A stretch of 64,000 nucleotides of DNA from Kribbella steppae. Lineage in GTDB: Bacteria; Actinomycetota; Actinomycetes; Propionibacteriales; Kribbellaceae. Below are positions 1 to 8,377 of this stretch, piece after piece; the stretch's first letter is position 1; each line of letters begins with the position of its first letter. A model generated the notes under the pieces. It ran no database searches, was not told the DNA's origin, and saw only the letters and a list, made by a program, of their open reading frames with translations. The DNA is taken from assembly GCF_004342025.1 (NCBI RefSeq), contig NZ_SLWN01000004.1:434001-498000 (forward strand), given 5' to 3'. The position numbers and the translations under genes are program-made.

Positions 1-888
1 CTCCGACACCAGCACGAACCCGAGCGCCACCGGGAGCTCCTCGATCGACTTGGTCCGACTCGGCCTGCGGGCGTCGAGAGACTGGTCGCGATAGTCCGGC
101 CCGATCAGGTCATAGGGCTCGATTGCCTTACGCAGCACGGGAATCGCCTGCTCCCAGTCGGTGATCCCGTCAGCGGCCGCGACCACCGCCTCGACGGCCC
201 TCCGAGTGCCGTCCTTGGCCAGCGCCAGCCCCGCCTCCACCGCCGAGGCAGCCGTTGCCCCGGGCGTCATCGCGGCGGCGACGGCGGCCGCGAACACGCC
301 GGCCGCCTCCCGCCCGTAACTCGACTGGTGGGCACCGGCGACGTCGATCGCCTCGGCGTAGGCGCCGTCCGGGTCGCCCGCGTTGGCGATCCCGACCGGC
401 GCCATGTACATCGCCGCGCCACAGTTGACGATGTTGCCGACGCCGGCCTCGCGCGGATCGACGTGCCCGTAGTGCAACCGGGTGACCAGCCACTTCTCGG
501 CCAGGAACACCCGGTGCAGCAGCAGCGCGTCGGTCTCCAGCTCGGGCACCCACCGGCGCCCGATCATCATCTTCGGCACCAGCACGTCCGCGATCGCATA
601 CGCATCCAGGTGGGCCCGGCGCTCGTCGTACACCTCAACCAGCGCATGCGTCATCAAGGTGTCGTCGGTGATGTGCCCGTCACCCTTGTGGTACGGCGCG
701 ATCGGCCGGGCGGTGCGCCACTCGTCGTACCAGGGACCGACGATGCCGGTCACCCAGCCGCCGTGCCGTTCCTGGATCGCCTCCGGGGTCCAGCCCTCGA
801 CGGCACCGCCGATCGCGTCACCGACCGCGGAGCCGACGAGGACCCCTGTCGCCTTCTCCTCCAGCAAGGTGTTGGTTCTGTCAGGCAT
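1..888 (-). CDS. ADP-ribosylglycohydrolase family protein (3' end outside window)
   Basis: The minus strand from 888 is open to the left edge, giving at least 296 residues with no stop. Residues 18-26 read GSAVGDAIG and a HITDDT stretch lies near residue 72; these are the Gly/Asp-rich and metal-binding motifs of the DraG/ARH family, which removes ADP-ribose from proteins or small molecules using two Mg ions. The start ATG shares one base with the TGA stop of the upstream sugar-binding protein (TGATG), so it should be translated by coupling as the last visible gene of the sugar operon. This context suggests action on an imported or intracellular ADP-ribosylated or ribosyl compound, which is inference. 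The C-terminal part, including any second metal motif, is not visible. Confidence 0.85.
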   Translation of the reverse strand, partial: MPDRTNTLLEEKATGVLVGSAVGDAIGGAVEGWTPEAIQERHGGWVTGIVGPWYDEWRTARPIAPYHKGDGHITDDTLMTHALVEVYDERRAHLDAYAIADVLVPKMMIGRRWVPELETDALLLHRVFLAEKWLVTRLHYGHVDPREAGVGNIVNCGAAMYMAPVGIANAGDPDGAYAEAIDVAGAHQSSYGREAAGVFAAAVAAAMTPGATAASAVEAGLALAKDGTRRAVEAVVAAADGITDWEQAIPVLRKAIEPYDLIGPDYRDQSLDARRPSRTKSIEELPVALGFVLVSE

Positions 889-2171
889 CAGCTGTTGACC
901 TGACCCCATCCGTCACTCAGTTTCTTGCCCAAGGTCGCCAGATCGGTCTTGTTAGCCAAGTACTCCTGTAAGGCAGGTGTCGCGATCTGGTCCTTCCACT
1001 TCGGGTAGTTCTCCACGCTCTGGAACGGCGCCTTGGTCAGCTCGCCGGCGCCGGCCAGCGTCTGCTGCCAGCCGTTCTTGCCGCCGGTCGTCTTCAGGAT
1101 CGCGTCCCGGGCCGCCTGGGTGGTCGGGATCAGCCAGTCACCCTGTCCGACCGCGGCCAGGTTCTCGGCCTTCATGAAGTAGTCGATGAACTGCGCGGAC
1201 TGCTTGATGTGCTTGCCCTCGGCCGGCACCGACAGCGTCTGTGGGTTCGCCGCCTGCTTGACGCTGGTGCCCTTCAGTGGCGGCAGCACCTCCCACTGGA
1301 AGCCCTTCGGCGCCTGCTCGACCATCTGCTGGGCGGCGTAGTTGCCACCGACGACCATCGCGTATTTGCCGGCGAAGAAGCCCGGCAGAACGTCGGAACC
1401 GCTCTGCGTCAGCGAGGTCGGCTCGATCGACTTGTCCGTGTAGGCCATCGCGTGGATCCGCTTCGGCACCTCGAGCTCGGGGTCGCCGATCTTCGCGGTC
1501 GCGTCCCGGCCGGTGCCCTCGAAGAACTGCGCGTCGAAGTTCATCCCCAGGTTCAGCACGGTCGCGGTCGGGCTCTTCAGACCCCAGCCGAGACCGTACT
1601 TGCCGCCCGCAGTGAGCTTCTTGGCATCCGCCTGCAGTTGATCCCAGCTCAACGACTCACCGGTCGTCGCGATCCCGGCCTGCTTGAGCAACGCGGAGTT
1701 GCCGAAGACGACGTACGACTGCAGCAGCGTCGGCGCCGCCCACACCTTGCCGTCGCTGGACACCGAGTCCCAGACACCCTGCGGTACGGCGTCCTTCGTC
1801 TCCTGACTCAGGTACGGCGACAGGTCGGCGAGGTAACCCTGGTTCGCGAAGCCGGTGATGTCGGCGGACTCGTCCTGGATGATGTCCGGCGCCGTACCAC
1901 CCTGGAACTGGGTGACCAGCTGATCGTGCACCGAGTCCCAGCTGCCCTGGACGTACTCGACCTGGATGTTCGGGTTGGCGGCGTTCCAGTCCGCGACGAT
2001 CTTCTTGGTCGCGGCGACAGTGGTCTTCTGGAACGCGAGGCTCTGGAACTTCAGCGTCACCTTCTCGTTCGACGATCCGGAGTCACCGGAACTGTCGTCA
2101 CTGTTGCCCCCACACGCCGCGAGCGTCACCAGGGCGCTTGCCGCGAGCAACGCGGTCATGACCTTCTTCAT
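888..2171 (-). CDS. Carbohydrate ABC transporter, solute-binding lipoprotein
   Basis: 427 residues. The start ATG at 2171 has an AGGAGA ribosome site 5 bases upstream; a longer upstream reading frame exists but lacks this. The N-terminus is a lipoprotein signal: MKK, a hydrophobic stretch, then LAACGG, so Cys21 is the likely lipid anchor. The mature part contains family features of extracellular solute-binding protein family 1 (DSVHDQLVTQF, PDIIQDESAD, FFAGKYAMVVGG). It delivers a sugar or oligosaccharide to the two permeases encoded just upstream. No ATPase gene is present; such actinobacterial systems usually share an MsiK-type ATPase encoded elsewhere. The substrate cannot be read from the sequence. 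Confidence 0.93.
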   Translation of the reverse strand: MKKVMTALLAASALVTLAACGGNSDDSSGDSGSSNEKVTLKFQSLAFQKTTVAATKKIVADWNAANPNIQVEYVQGSWDSVHDQLVTQFQGGTAPDIIQDESADITGFANQGYLADLSPYLSQETKDAVPQGVWDSVSSDGKVWAAPTLLQSYVVFGNSALLKQAGIATTGESLSWDQLQADAKKLTAGGKYGLGWGLKSPTATVLNLGMNFDAQFFEGTGRDATAKIGDPELEVPKRIHAMAYTDKSIEPTSLTQSGSDVLPGFFAGKYAMVVGGNYAAQQMVEQAPKGFQWEVLPPLKGTSVKQAANPQTLSVPAEGKHIKQSAQFIDYFMKAENLAAVGQGDWLIPTTQAARDAILKTTGGKNGWQQTLAGAGELTKAPFQSVENYPKWKDQIATPALQEYLANKTDLATLGKKLSDGWGQVNS

Positions 2172-2179
2172 CACATCTC

Positions 2180-3013
2180 CTAACCTTTGACTGCGCCGCT
2201 CAACAGGCCGGACGTCAGCCGGCGCTGCAGGAAGGCGAAGAACACGAGACTGGGAACCGTCGCCAGCACCGATGCGGCGGCGAGCGGACCGAACTGAACC
2301 TGGCCTTCCGCACCGACGAAGCGGGCGAGCACGAGAGGCAGGGTTTTGAGCTCCGGGTCCTGTAGCAGGACCAGAGCGAAGAAGAACTCGTTCCACGCCG
2401 AGATGAAGGTGAACATCGCGGTCGCGATCAGCCCGGGTCGCAGCAGCGGCATCACGATCGACACGATGGTCCGCAGCCGCCCGGCCCCGTCCACCGACGC
2501 GGCCTCCTCCAGCTCCCGCGGTACGGCGGCCACGTAGCCCTGCAGCATCCACAGCGCGAACGGCAACGACCAGACCATGTAGACGATCACCACACCGGGG
2601 ATTGTGTTGGTCAGGTGTAGCGGCCGCAGGATCATGAACAGCGGGATCACGATCAGGATCACCGGGAACACCTGGCTGACCAGGATCCAGCCGTTCGTGA
2701 CCGGACGCAGCCGGCTACGGAACCGGGCCAGCGCGTACGCGACCGGCAGTGACACGATCAGTACCAGGATCGTGGTCGCGATCGAGATCTGCACGCTGTT
2801 CATCAGCCCGCGGACCAGGCCCTGCTCGCTCAGCGCGTCGCTGTAGTTGGTGAAGTCGACGTCCTTCGGCAGCAGGCTCGGCGTGATACTGGCGAACTCC
2901 CGCGGCGACTTCAGCGAACTGGACACCAGCCACAGCAGCGGGAAGGCGAGGAACATCAGGTAGCAGACGACGGCGACGTACTGCAGCGCGCGGGCGACCG
3001 GACGGGTTCTCAT
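2180..3013 (-). CDS. Carbohydrate ABC transporter permease, MalG type
   Basis: 277 residues with about six hydrophobic segments and the cytoplasmic EAA loop (EEAASVDGAGRLRTI, about residues 190-205) that docks with the ATPase. The size and C-terminal FAFLQRRLTSGLLSGAVKG ending are typical of MalG-type inner-membrane permeases. Its ATG overlaps the TGA of the MalF-type gene upstream (ATGA at 3013-3010), and it ends 8 bases before the start of the binding-protein gene, so the three are one transcription unit. Together they form the membrane channel of an ABC sugar importer. Confidence 0.94.
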   Translation of the reverse strand: MRTRPVARALQYVAVVCYLMFLAFPLLWLVSSSLKSPREFASITPSLLPKDVDFTNYSDALSEQGLVRGLMNSVQISIATTILVLIVSLPVAYALARFRSRLRPVTNGWILVSQVFPVILIVIPLFMILRPLHLTNTIPGVVIVYMVWSLPFALWMLQGYVAAVPRELEEAASVDGAGRLRTIVSIVMPLLRPGLIATAMFTFISAWNEFFFALVLLQDPELKTLPLVLARFVGAEGQVQFGPLAAASVLATVPSLVFFAFLQRRLTSGLLSGAVKG

Positions 3014-3933
3014 GCCTCGCTCCTCAACCGGTTCCGCAGGTAGAAGGCGAGGAACACGATGATGATCACGACCATCACGTCACCCATCGCGGCGGCCATC
3101 CCGAAGTTCCCGTACCGGAACGCCTCGTTGTAGGCGAACAGCATCGGCAGCATCGTCTTACCGCCCGGACCGCCGGCGGTGAGCACGTAGACCAGGCCGA
3201 ACGAGTTGAAGTTCCAGATCATGTCCAGGCTGGTGATCGCCACGATCACGGTCTTCAGCTGCGGCAGCGTGATGTTCCAGAACTGGCTCCACGCGCTCGC
3301 ACCGTCCACCGCGGCCGCCTCGTACAGCGACCGGTCGATCCCTTGCATCCCGGCCAGCAGAGTGATCGTGGTCATCGGCATGCCGACCCAGATGCCGACC
3401 ACGATCACTGCCGGCAACGCCGTACTGAAGTCGCCCAGGAAGTTGATCGGCTGGTCGGTCAGGTTCAACTTCTGCAGGACCTCGTTGACCGGGCCGTTGG
3501 TCGGGTGCAGTAGCAGTCGCCACATGATCGCGACCACCACCGGCGGCATCGCCCACGGGATCAGCGCCAGCGTCCGGGCCACGCCGCGGAACTTGATGTT
3601 CGTGTTGAGCAGCAGTGCCAGGCCGAGCGCGGCGACGAACTGCAGGATCGTCACCGACAAGGTCCAGATCACGCCAATCCGGAACGACGACCAGAACAGG
3701 TCGTTCTGCAGCAGCTTCGAGAAGTTGTCGAAGCCGACGAAGTTCGTGTCGACGTTGAGGCCGGCGCGGGCGTCGGTGAAGCCGAGCGCGATACCGCGGA
3801 TCAGCGGGTAGACGCTGAGCAACAGCACCGGTAGCAGCGCGGGCAGGAAGAGAAAGATCGCCTCCCGATTCTGCTTCGGCCGAACGGTTTTCCTGACCGG
3901 CGTTTCCGGCGGGGCGGTGACGGTCGCGGTCAT
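3010..3933 (-). CDS. Carbohydrate ABC transporter permease, MalF type
   Basis: 307 residues from ATG at 3933, which is preceded by GGGAGA. The reading frame extends further upstream through a duplicated copy of this start region, but the downstream start gives a normal MalF-type N-terminus (a charged tail, then the first membrane span FLFLPALLPVLLLSVYPLI). An EAA loop is present (YEAAAVDGASAWSQFWNI). The stop overlaps the next permease start by four bases. It is the heterodimer partner of the MalG-type protein and lies directly downstream of the LacI-type regulator. Confidence 0.93.
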   Translation of the reverse strand: MTATVTAPPETPVRKTVRPKQNREAIFLFLPALLPVLLLSVYPLIRGIALGFTDARAGLNVDTNFVGFDNFSKLLQNDLFWSSFRIGVIWTLSVTILQFVAALGLALLLNTNIKFRGVARTLALIPWAMPPVVVAIMWRLLLHPTNGPVNEVLQKLNLTDQPINFLGDFSTALPAVIVVGIWVGMPMTTITLLAGMQGIDRSLYEAAAVDGASAWSQFWNITLPQLKTVIVAITSLDMIWNFNSFGLVYVLTAGGPGGKTMLPMLFAYNEAFRYGNFGMAAAMGDVMVVIIIVFLAFYLRNRLRSEA

Positions 3934-4062
3934 GGAGTCTCCCGGCCTGGACTGAGGAGCGGAGGGAGCCCGGTCATGGGGCCTCCCGGCCTGGACTGAG
4001 GAGCGGAAGGAGCGAAGCGACTGGAGCGACGAGGGAAGGCCGGGAGCCAAGGCCCCATGACC
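3930..4062. repeat. Duplicated permease start region with inverted repeat
   Basis: A 44-base direct duplication covers the ribosome site and ATG of the permease gene: copy 1 from 3930 and copy 2 from 3974 share TCATGGxGxCTCCCGG and the following GGACTGAGGAGCGGA with few mismatches. Copy 2 also forms the left arm of an inverted repeat: GGTCATGGGGCC at 3973-3984 pairs with GGCCCCATGACC at 4051-4062, and the inner GCCTCCCGGCC pairs with GGCCGGGAG, separated by a small bulge. The structure lies in the leader between the regulator and transporter genes and could act as an attenuator or partial terminator. Confidence 0.75.
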
Positions 4063-4092
4063 CGCCGCGCCGGAGGCGTGGCATCAGTTCCG

Positions 4093-5082
4093 TCACGGGG
4101 TGGACCTCCGCACACTCAGAGACGGCTGTACGACGATCCGCCGCGGCGTGCGGGTGGAGTCCTCGATCCTTGCCAACAGCAACTCCGCGGCCCGCCGACC
4201 TCGCTCGGCCGACCCGAGATTCACACTCGTCAACGGCGGAAAGCTCTGCTCAGCCAACTCGCTGTCGTCCATTCCGACCACCGCGACGTCGTTCGGCACC
4301 TCGAGCCCGTAGGCGGCGAGCTCATGCATGACGCCGACGGCCAGCAGATCGTTGGCGCAGATCACCGCGTTGGGACCGCTCTTCTTGAACAGCGTCTTCC
4401 CTGCGTCCCGCCCGGCGGCGAAGGTGAAGTCGGCAGCCTCGATCTCACCCGCGGACCGCAGGTTGAACTCCTTCATCGCATCGGCGAAGCCTTTCGCGCG
4501 AGCCGTGCCAGGAACCGTGTCCGCAGGCCCGTTGACGAAGGCGATCTGCCGGCGTCCCCGGGCCGTGAGGTGCTCGACTGCCAGCAAGATGCCCTTCGGG
4601 GAGTTGGCGCGGACCGTATCGACGCCTGTTTTGGCGGGGACGTTACCGGCGACGACCACCGGGACCTCGCACTCGCGGATCGACTTGATCAGGTCCTCGT
4701 CGACGCGCAGCGGGCTGATCACCAGGCCGTCGGCGTACCCTCGCGCCATCCCGCGAACCAGCGCGACCTCGTCCACCACATCCGGCCCGGTCGTCGTCAC
4801 CACCAGGCGATAGCCGGCCGCCGCGACGACTTCTTCGACCGCCCGCATCATCGTCACGTACACCGGGTTACCGACGTCCGCGACCGCCAGCGTGAGCTGG
4901 AACGTCCGGCCGACCTTGAGCGACCGGGCCCGCGCGTCCGGCACGTACCCGAGCTCCTCGACCGCCCGCTGCACCCGCTCGACCATCTCCTCGGTGGCCG
5001 GCAGCCCGTTCAGCACACGTGACACCGACGCCACCGAGACCCCGGCTGCCCGGGCCACCCCAGCGACCGTCGGACGACTCAC
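4093..5082 (-). CDS. LacI-family transcriptional regulator
   Basis: 329 residues from GTG at 5082, preceded by AGGAGG. Residues 3-50 are the LacI helix-turn-helix and hinge (TVAGVARAAGVSVASVSRVL, then NG at the hinge start). The rest is a periplasmic-binding-protein-like effector domain, with VGMDDSELAEQSFPPLTSVN near residue 270 typical of the family. It sits upstream of and codirectional with the sugar transporter, so it most likely represses that operon and itself and is released by a sugar ligand. Two TGTAATCG-type elements just upstream of its start support autoregulation. Confidence 0.95.
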   Translation of the reverse strand: MSRPTVAGVARAAGVSVASVSRVLNGLPATEEMVERVQRAVEELGYVPDARARSLKVGRTFQLTLAVADVGNPVYVTMMRAVEEVVAAAGYRLVVTTTGPDVVDEVALVRGMARGYADGLVISPLRVDEDLIKSIRECEVPVVVAGNVPAKTGVDTVRANSPKGILLAVEHLTARGRRQIAFVNGPADTVPGTARAKGFADAMKEFNLRSAGEIEAADFTFAAGRDAGKTLFKKSGPNAVICANDLLAVGVMHELAAYGLEVPNDVAVVGMDDSELAEQSFPPLTSVNLGSAERGRRAAELLLARIEDSTRTPRRIVVQPSLSVRRSTP

Positions 5083-5092
5083 GCCCGCCTCC

Positions 5093-5118
5093 TGTAATCG
5101 TTCTTGTAATCGTTTACA
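5093..5118. promoter_or_regulatory. Probable LacI-type operator
   Basis: TGTAATCGTTTACA at 5105-5118 is a near-palindrome with a central CG (half-sites TGTAA and TTACA), the general form of LacI/GalR-family operators. A second TGTAATCGTT begins at 5093, 12 bases away. Both lie 11-36 bases upstream of the lacI-type GTG, where binding would block transcription of the regulator and probably the operon. The assignment to this regulator is by position and motif. Confidence 0.75.
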
Positions 5119-5209
5119 GATCAGAGATTAGGTCGGCCCTCAGCGGTCGTCAACACCGGGTCGGCGGCGACCACATCCCGAAACCGGACCGTTACCCGGG
5201 GAACGCAAA

Positions 5210-5254
5210 GGCCTGCCGCGGCACCCGTTCTGATCACGAGTGCCGCGGCAGGCC
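5210..5254 (-). terminator. Strong stem-loop terminator after the metalloprotease gene
   Basis: A perfect 15-base inverted repeat: GGCCTGCCGCGGCAC at 5210-5224 and its complement at 5240-5254, with a 15-base loop. It begins 12 bases beyond the metalloprotease stop codon. There is no long T-run, which is common for actinobacterial terminators. Because it is symmetric, it would also block readthrough toward the sugar operon. Confidence 0.8.
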
Positions 5255-5265
5255 GCCGTACTTGT

Positions 5266-6174
5266 CTAGTCCCGATAGAGGAGCCACGCGTCGGCCATGC
5301 GCTGTGACTGGCCGGGCGTGAACTGCGTGTAGCAGGAGTCGTACGAGTAGTCCATGTAGTTGTGGATCGGGTCCAGTCCCGGAGCCTTGCAGGTGTCCTT
5401 GCCTGCGGGGCATCCGGAGGTGGGTGTCTTCTCGGCCGGGGTGTCGGCGACGAAGTCGCCCTTCGCGCTGCAGCCGCGGTAGAACGTGTGCTCGAGGTTC
5501 AGCCAGTGGCCGACCTCGTGCGTGCCGGTCTCGCCCTGATCGTAGCGATCCTCGTACGTTGTCGACGTACCCAGCATGGACTCCCAGTCCACGACCACAC
5601 CATCGAGGTAGGCCTGCCCCGGCTTCGTCACGATGTCGGGCAGGTAGGCCCACCCGAGGTAGTCGCCCGCGGTCGTCGAGTACCAGTTGAGGTCGCCCGG
5701 TCCGCCAGTGTGCAAGGCCTGCTTCATGCGGCGCTCGCCGAGGCTAGTGGGGTTCGCGTAGAACCACTGGGCATTGTCTGACCGCGTCACAGCGGCCAAC
5801 GTGAAGCTGAACCCGCTGTTGTCGCCGCCTTCACCGCCCGCAAAGGTGTTGTTGAGCACATCGATCTGCGCCTGGATCTGGGCCGTCGTCACCGCACCGA
5901 TCGAACCGTCCGTGATCACGTGGAAGTACACCGGCACCGTCGTCGTGAACCCCGGCTTCGCCTGACCCTTCGCCGAGGCCGGCAGATCCTGGGCGATCTG
6001 CCCGAGGTCCGGCTCCCGCACCGGTCCGCCCTTCGCCAGGGCCGCGTTGCTGACCGAAGCCGGGTCGCACTGCTCCGTCCCTGATGACCCCAGCGCTTGA
6101 CTCGGCGCCCCCGCAACGCCACCACACACCATCGCCGCGATCGCGACGCCGACGACCTGCCTGTTCCACCTCAT
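5266..6174 (-). CDS. Secreted zinc metalloprotease, M43 (pappalysin/cytophagalysin-like)
   Basis: 302 residues from ATG 6174, a start that gives a clear signal peptide (MRWNRQ, hydrophobic core, AGA-PSQALG). The zinc site is HEVGHWLNLEH at residues 219-229, with HExxHxxGxxH spacing (N in place of G at the seventh position), followed by a Met-turn HNYMDYSYDSC around Met274. Several cysteines near the C-terminus (CSAK, SGCP, DTCK, DSCY) suggest disulfides. The length and the NYMDYS...CYTQFTPGQ pattern fit family M43B, extracellular metalloendopeptidases. It is probably monocistronic, ending at a strong hairpin. The substrate is unknown. Confidence 0.9.
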   Translation of the reverse strand: MRWNRQVVGVAIAAMVCGGVAGAPSQALGSSGTEQCDPASVSNAALAKGGPVREPDLGQIAQDLPASAKGQAKPGFTTTVPVYFHVITDGSIGAVTTAQIQAQIDVLNNTFAGGEGGDNSGFSFTLAAVTRSDNAQWFYANPTSLGERRMKQALHTGGPGDLNWYSTTAGDYLGWAYLPDIVTKPGQAYLDGVVVDWESMLGTSTTYEDRYDQGETGTHEVGHWLNLEHTFYRGCSAKGDFVADTPAEKTPTSGCPAGKDTCKAPGLDPIHNYMDYSYDSCYTQFTPGQSQRMADAWLLYRD

Positions 6175-6250
6175 AAGAGCCTCACCCCTCGGGCGGGCTG
6201 GGTGCCCGCCTAATCCGAGGTAAGCACTCGAGCGCCATCGGTGGAAGGGT

Positions 6251-7363
6251 TCACTCGTCCTCGTCGTCGGCGCCCGGGCGCTCGGCCCAGGGAGTTTCCT
6301 TGGCCGGGCGGACCACAATGAGTTTGTCGCCGGCAGCAAGGACCGAGACGCTGGAGTCGTAGTACCGGTGGACCCTGCCGTCGCGGACGACGGAGACGAC
6401 CCGGTCCGGCACGGCCGACGGGGGCTTGCCGACCTCGCGGCCGAGGACGGGGCGTTCGGCCACCTCGAGGCCCTCGCCGTACGTGAGCAGGTCCTCCATC
6501 ACCTCACCGAGGTTCGGGCTGATCGCGGACAGACCGAGCAACCGGCCGACCGCCTCGGACGAGGTCACGACCGCGTCGGCGCCGCTCTGACGCAGCAGCG
6601 GGACGTTGTCCTCCTCGCGGACCGCGACCACGATGTGCGCGTCCGGGTTCAACTGCCGCACGGCGAGCGTGACGAGCACCGCCGCGTCGTCGCGATCGGT
6701 CGTGACGATCACCTCGCGCGCCGACCCGACCTCGGCCCGGCGCAGCACGGTCCGGTTCGTCGCGTCACCGTGGAACGCGGCCATCTGGTCGTTGCCCGCA
6801 TCACCGATCGCCTGCGCCCGCGGGTCGATCACCACGATGGTGTCGCGCTTCACTCCGTTGCTGATCAGTGTCTGGACAGCAGACCGGCCCTTGGTGCCGT
6901 AACCGACGACGACGACGTGATCCTTCATGCGCTTCCTCCATCGCGAGTCGCCGATGATGCGGCGGCCTTCGTTGGCCAGTACTTCCAGTGTCGTGCCGAC
7001 CAGGACCACCAGGAACGAGATCCGCAGTGGTGTGACGATGAAGGCGTTCACCAGCCGGGCGGCCGGAGTCACCGGGGTGATGTCGCCGTACCCGGTGGTG
7101 GTGAGGGTTACGGTCGCGTAGTAGATCGCATCGATGATATCGACGTTGCCGTCGTAGGTGTCCTTGTACCCGTCACGGTCGACCACCACGATCAGCACCA
7201 TCACGCTCAGCAGCCCCAGCGCCACCAGAAAGCGGGTGAACAGCTGAAAGAGCGGCGAGCGAGTGCTCGCGGGCAGGTTGACCAGCAGACCGTGTGGATT
7301 GCGACCGGAGGGAAGGGGTGGCACGAGACTGACGATATTGCACCGGGGGCCGATCCACCGCAT
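6251..7363 (-). CDS. Potassium channel with RCK (TrkA-N/TrkA-C) domains
   Basis: 370 residues from ATG 7363. A first membrane helix (about 38-60), a pore loop with the K+ selectivity filter TTTGYGD (88-94), and a second helix (about 105-130) form a two-TM channel. A Rossmann RCK domain follows with the nucleotide motif VVVGYGTKG (about 151-159), then a TrkA-C-like domain near the end. The architecture matches MthK-type ligand-gated K+ channels of the inner membrane. The start lies inside the 3' end of the upstream ACT-GNAT gene in another frame; a GTG about 13 codons further on would shorten but not remove the overlap. The C-terminus is acidic (DDEDE). Confidence 0.92.
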   Translation of the reverse strand: MRWIGPRCNIVSLVPPLPSGRNPHGLLVNLPASTRSPLFQLFTRFLVALGLLSVMVLIVVVDRDGYKDTYDGNVDIIDAIYYATVTLTTTGYGDITPVTPAARLVNAFIVTPLRISFLVVLVGTTLEVLANEGRRIIGDSRWRKRMKDHVVVVGYGTKGRSAVQTLISNGVKRDTIVVIDPRAQAIGDAGNDQMAAFHGDATNRTVLRRAEVGSAREVIVTTDRDDAAVLVTLAVRQLNPDAHIVVAVREEDNVPLLRQSGADAVVTSSEAVGRLLGLSAISPNLGEVMEDLLTYGEGLEVAERPVLGREVGKPPSAVPDRVVSVVRDGRVHRYYDSSVSVLAAGDKLIVVRPAKETPWAERPGADDEDE

Positions 7364-8288
7364 GCGACAGGCTCCGGTCGGACAGGGCGACCGTGACCAC
7401 CAGATTGTCGCCGTCCTGCACCACTCTGGACCGCATCCGCAGCCGCTCGAGCGTGCGGAGCATCGCGTGGTTCTCCGGCTGCACCACGCAGACGGCCCGA
7501 TCGGCGCCCAGCCCCCGTGCCTCGACGACCACCCGGCGGAGCAGCTGCAGTCCCAGGCCCTGACCTTGCCAGCCGTCCTCGACGAGTACGGCGACCTCCA
7601 TCGTCGTACTGCCGAACTCCTCCCACGGCGCAGCGGTCGCCATCCCGATGACGCCGTCACCGACTGTGGCCACGATCGAGATCCCGCCGGCCGGCGCGGC
7701 CAGGTGCCGCGCGGTCCGGGTGGTCAGCTTCGGCATCGGCACGTGGTAGCGCCGGGTGCGGCTCTCGTACGAGCACCGCTCGTGCATGGCGACAACGGCC
7801 TCAGCGTCCTCGACGGTGGCCGGTCGCAGCTCCGGTACGCCGCTGCCGGGGCGCGGACCCTCCATCACGCTCCCCTGGTACCGCTCGGCCAGTCGGCCCG
7901 CGATCTCCACGAGTGCGTCGGCGCGCGCCCATTCGGCCGGGGTGTACTCCTCGAACCCCTGCAGGTTGCCCAGCTCCTCGTCGACGGACACCGGGTCGTC
8001 AATCAGCCGCAGTACAGCGCGCAGGTAGCGGGTCGGCGCATCACTCAGTACGTCGGCCTGGCACGGGCGAACCGTCGTACGGGCGCAGCCTGCCTCGGCG
8101 ACCAGGGCGGTCAGGTCGTCGGCGGTCCAGCCGACCCTGGTGGAGACCACCAGCTCGTCGACGGCGCCGGTCTCGGCGGTGAACACTTCCAGGCTCAGGA
8201 TGTTGATGTCGTCCGCACCACACCGTGCAGCGAGTTCGGCCAGCGCACCGGGCCGGTCGGCGAGTTCGGTCCTGATCTTCCAGAGCAT
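7173..8288 (-). CDS. ACT domain-GNAT acetyltransferase fusion
   Basis: 371 residues from ATG 8288, preceded by GGAGGG. Residues 1-75 form an ACT-type ligand-binding domain (ELADRPGALAELAARCG). Residues about 155-305 form a GNAT N-acetyltransferase with the acetyl-CoA loop GWQGQGLGLQLL and a preceding beta strand (TMEVAVLVEDGW). Proteins of this kind may be acetyltransferases controlled by an amino acid. The last 60 or so codons overlap the K+ channel gene in a different frame and are rich in S, R and Q, unlike the rest, so the ancestral end may have been near residue 310. That tail could be a stop-codon loss or a real overlap. Confidence 0.82.
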   Translation of the reverse strand: MLWKIRTELADRPGALAELAARCGADDINILSLEVFTAETGAVDELVVSTRVGWTADDLTALVAEAGCARTTVRPCQADVLSDAPTRYLRAVLRLIDDPVSVDEELGNLQGFEEYTPAEWARADALVEIAGRLAERYQGSVMEGPRPGSGVPELRPATVEDAEAVVAMHERCSYESRTRRYHVPMPKLTTRTARHLAAPAGGISIVATVGDGVIGMATAAPWEEFGSTTMEVAVLVEDGWQGQGLGLQLLRRVVVEARGLGADRAVCVVQPENHAMLRTLERLRMRSRVVQDGDNLVVTVALSDRSLSHAVDRPPVQYRQSRATPSLRSQSTRSAGQPAREHSLAALSAVHPLSGGAGAAERDGADRGGRP

Positions 8289-8377
8289 GCGGACGCCCTC
8301 CCTCGTGGAAACGTCCTTCCACTCTGCGTTCCGCCTGTTGCCCGGCCGGGTCCGGGATGTTACGCCCGCGTCAAGCT

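Noticed and set aside
1209..2183. Plus-strand open frame of 324 codons opposite the sugar-binding protein gene
   Set aside because: Antisense shadow of the solute-binding lipoprotein gene; composition typical of a reverse-frame artefact.
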